The notes beneath the pieces are model-generated. The model was not told where the DNA came from. It did no database searches and saw only the letters and a list, made by a program, of their open reading frames with translations. The position numbers and the translations under genes were made by a program. A stretch of 64,000 nt of DNA from Clostridiales bacterium (GTDB lineage Bacteria; Bacillota; Clostridia; Christensenellales; Borkfalkiaceae): contig SVIP01000004.1 in assembly GCA_015069425.1 (NCBI GenBank), positions 148,918 through 212,917 on the forward strand, read 5' to 3'. Position 1 is the first letter of the stretch. Every line of letters begins with the position of its first letter. Below, piece after piece: positions 63,964-64,000 of this stretch.

Positions 63964-64000
63964 ATGTTCGATTTTGTAGATGAAAAATGGGTATTTTCCG
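63964..64000 (+). CDS. Possible start of an ORF running off the window
   Basis: ATG at 63964 opens a frame (MFDFVDEKWVFS) still open at the window edge, with no visible ribosome site. Too short to judge. Confidence 0.2.
   Translation, partial: MFDFVDEKWVFS

Overview
The window is AT-rich, gene-dense DNA from a Gram-positive-type anaerobe, most likely an uncultured member of the Clostridia (Firmicutes). The reasons are sigma-A promoters with TTGACA and TATAAT boxes and 17-base spacers, strong GGAG ribosome sites, HrcA/CIRCE heat-shock control, lipobox lipoproteins, a Clostridium-form PurL, rubrerythrin, formate-tetrahydrofolate ligase, [FeFe] hydrogenase and Flx/Hdr electron-transfer proteins. 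No transposase, integrase, phage gene, CRISPR array or rRNA was seen. Genes lie mostly on the plus strand, and many convergent pairs share bidirectional terminators.

Layout. 1-2.6 kb: end of purL and fhs (purine and C1 metabolism). 2.6-2.9 kb: a probable unrecognised structured RNA on the minus strand with its own promoter and terminator. 3-17.7 kb: an ATP-grasp gene, then a heat-shock region with CIRCE operators before hsp20, htpG and hrcA-grpE-dnaK-(YgjV-like)-dnaJ-prmA-mtaB-HIT, broken by a large MacB-like ABC transporter. 17.7-26.9 kb: a Pr6Pr-like membrane protein, rubrerythrin, an XRE repressor divergent from a cysteine-rich lipoprotein, glyS, glnS, a lipoprotein and guaB. 27-34.7 kb: CPBP protease, rlmH, M14 peptidase, tadA, prs, pth and an apparently frameshifted mfd. 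34.8-48.3 kb: foldase-like lipoprotein, exonuclease, AEC transporter, tRNA-Gln(CTG), acyltransferase, rsmE, a 38-residue peptide gene with a secreted protein, a cation/proton antiporter, a glutaminase-less GMP synthase, two transporters and azlCD.

48.4-60.1 kb is the most interesting part. One long operon holds fumC, hdrB, hdrC, hdrA, mvhD/flxD, two iron-sulfur proteins (flxC- and flxB-like), an FAD/NAD reductase (flxA-like), a soluble fumarate-reductase-like pair and an AAE-family exporter. Read together, these could take electrons from NADH, confurcate or bifurcate them through HdrA with ferredoxin, reduce fumarate in the cytoplasm without a quinone or membrane anchor, and export the succinate. 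A convergent lysR-hydA unit (60.2-62.5 kb) encodes an [FeFe] hydrogenase that could use the reduced ferredoxin. This scheme is inferred from gene content; the parts are individually recognisable.

62.7-64 kb: a VanW-family protein, a 24-base copy of the 5' end of tRNA-Ser in an odd GC-rich stretch, and an intact tRNA-Ser(GCT).
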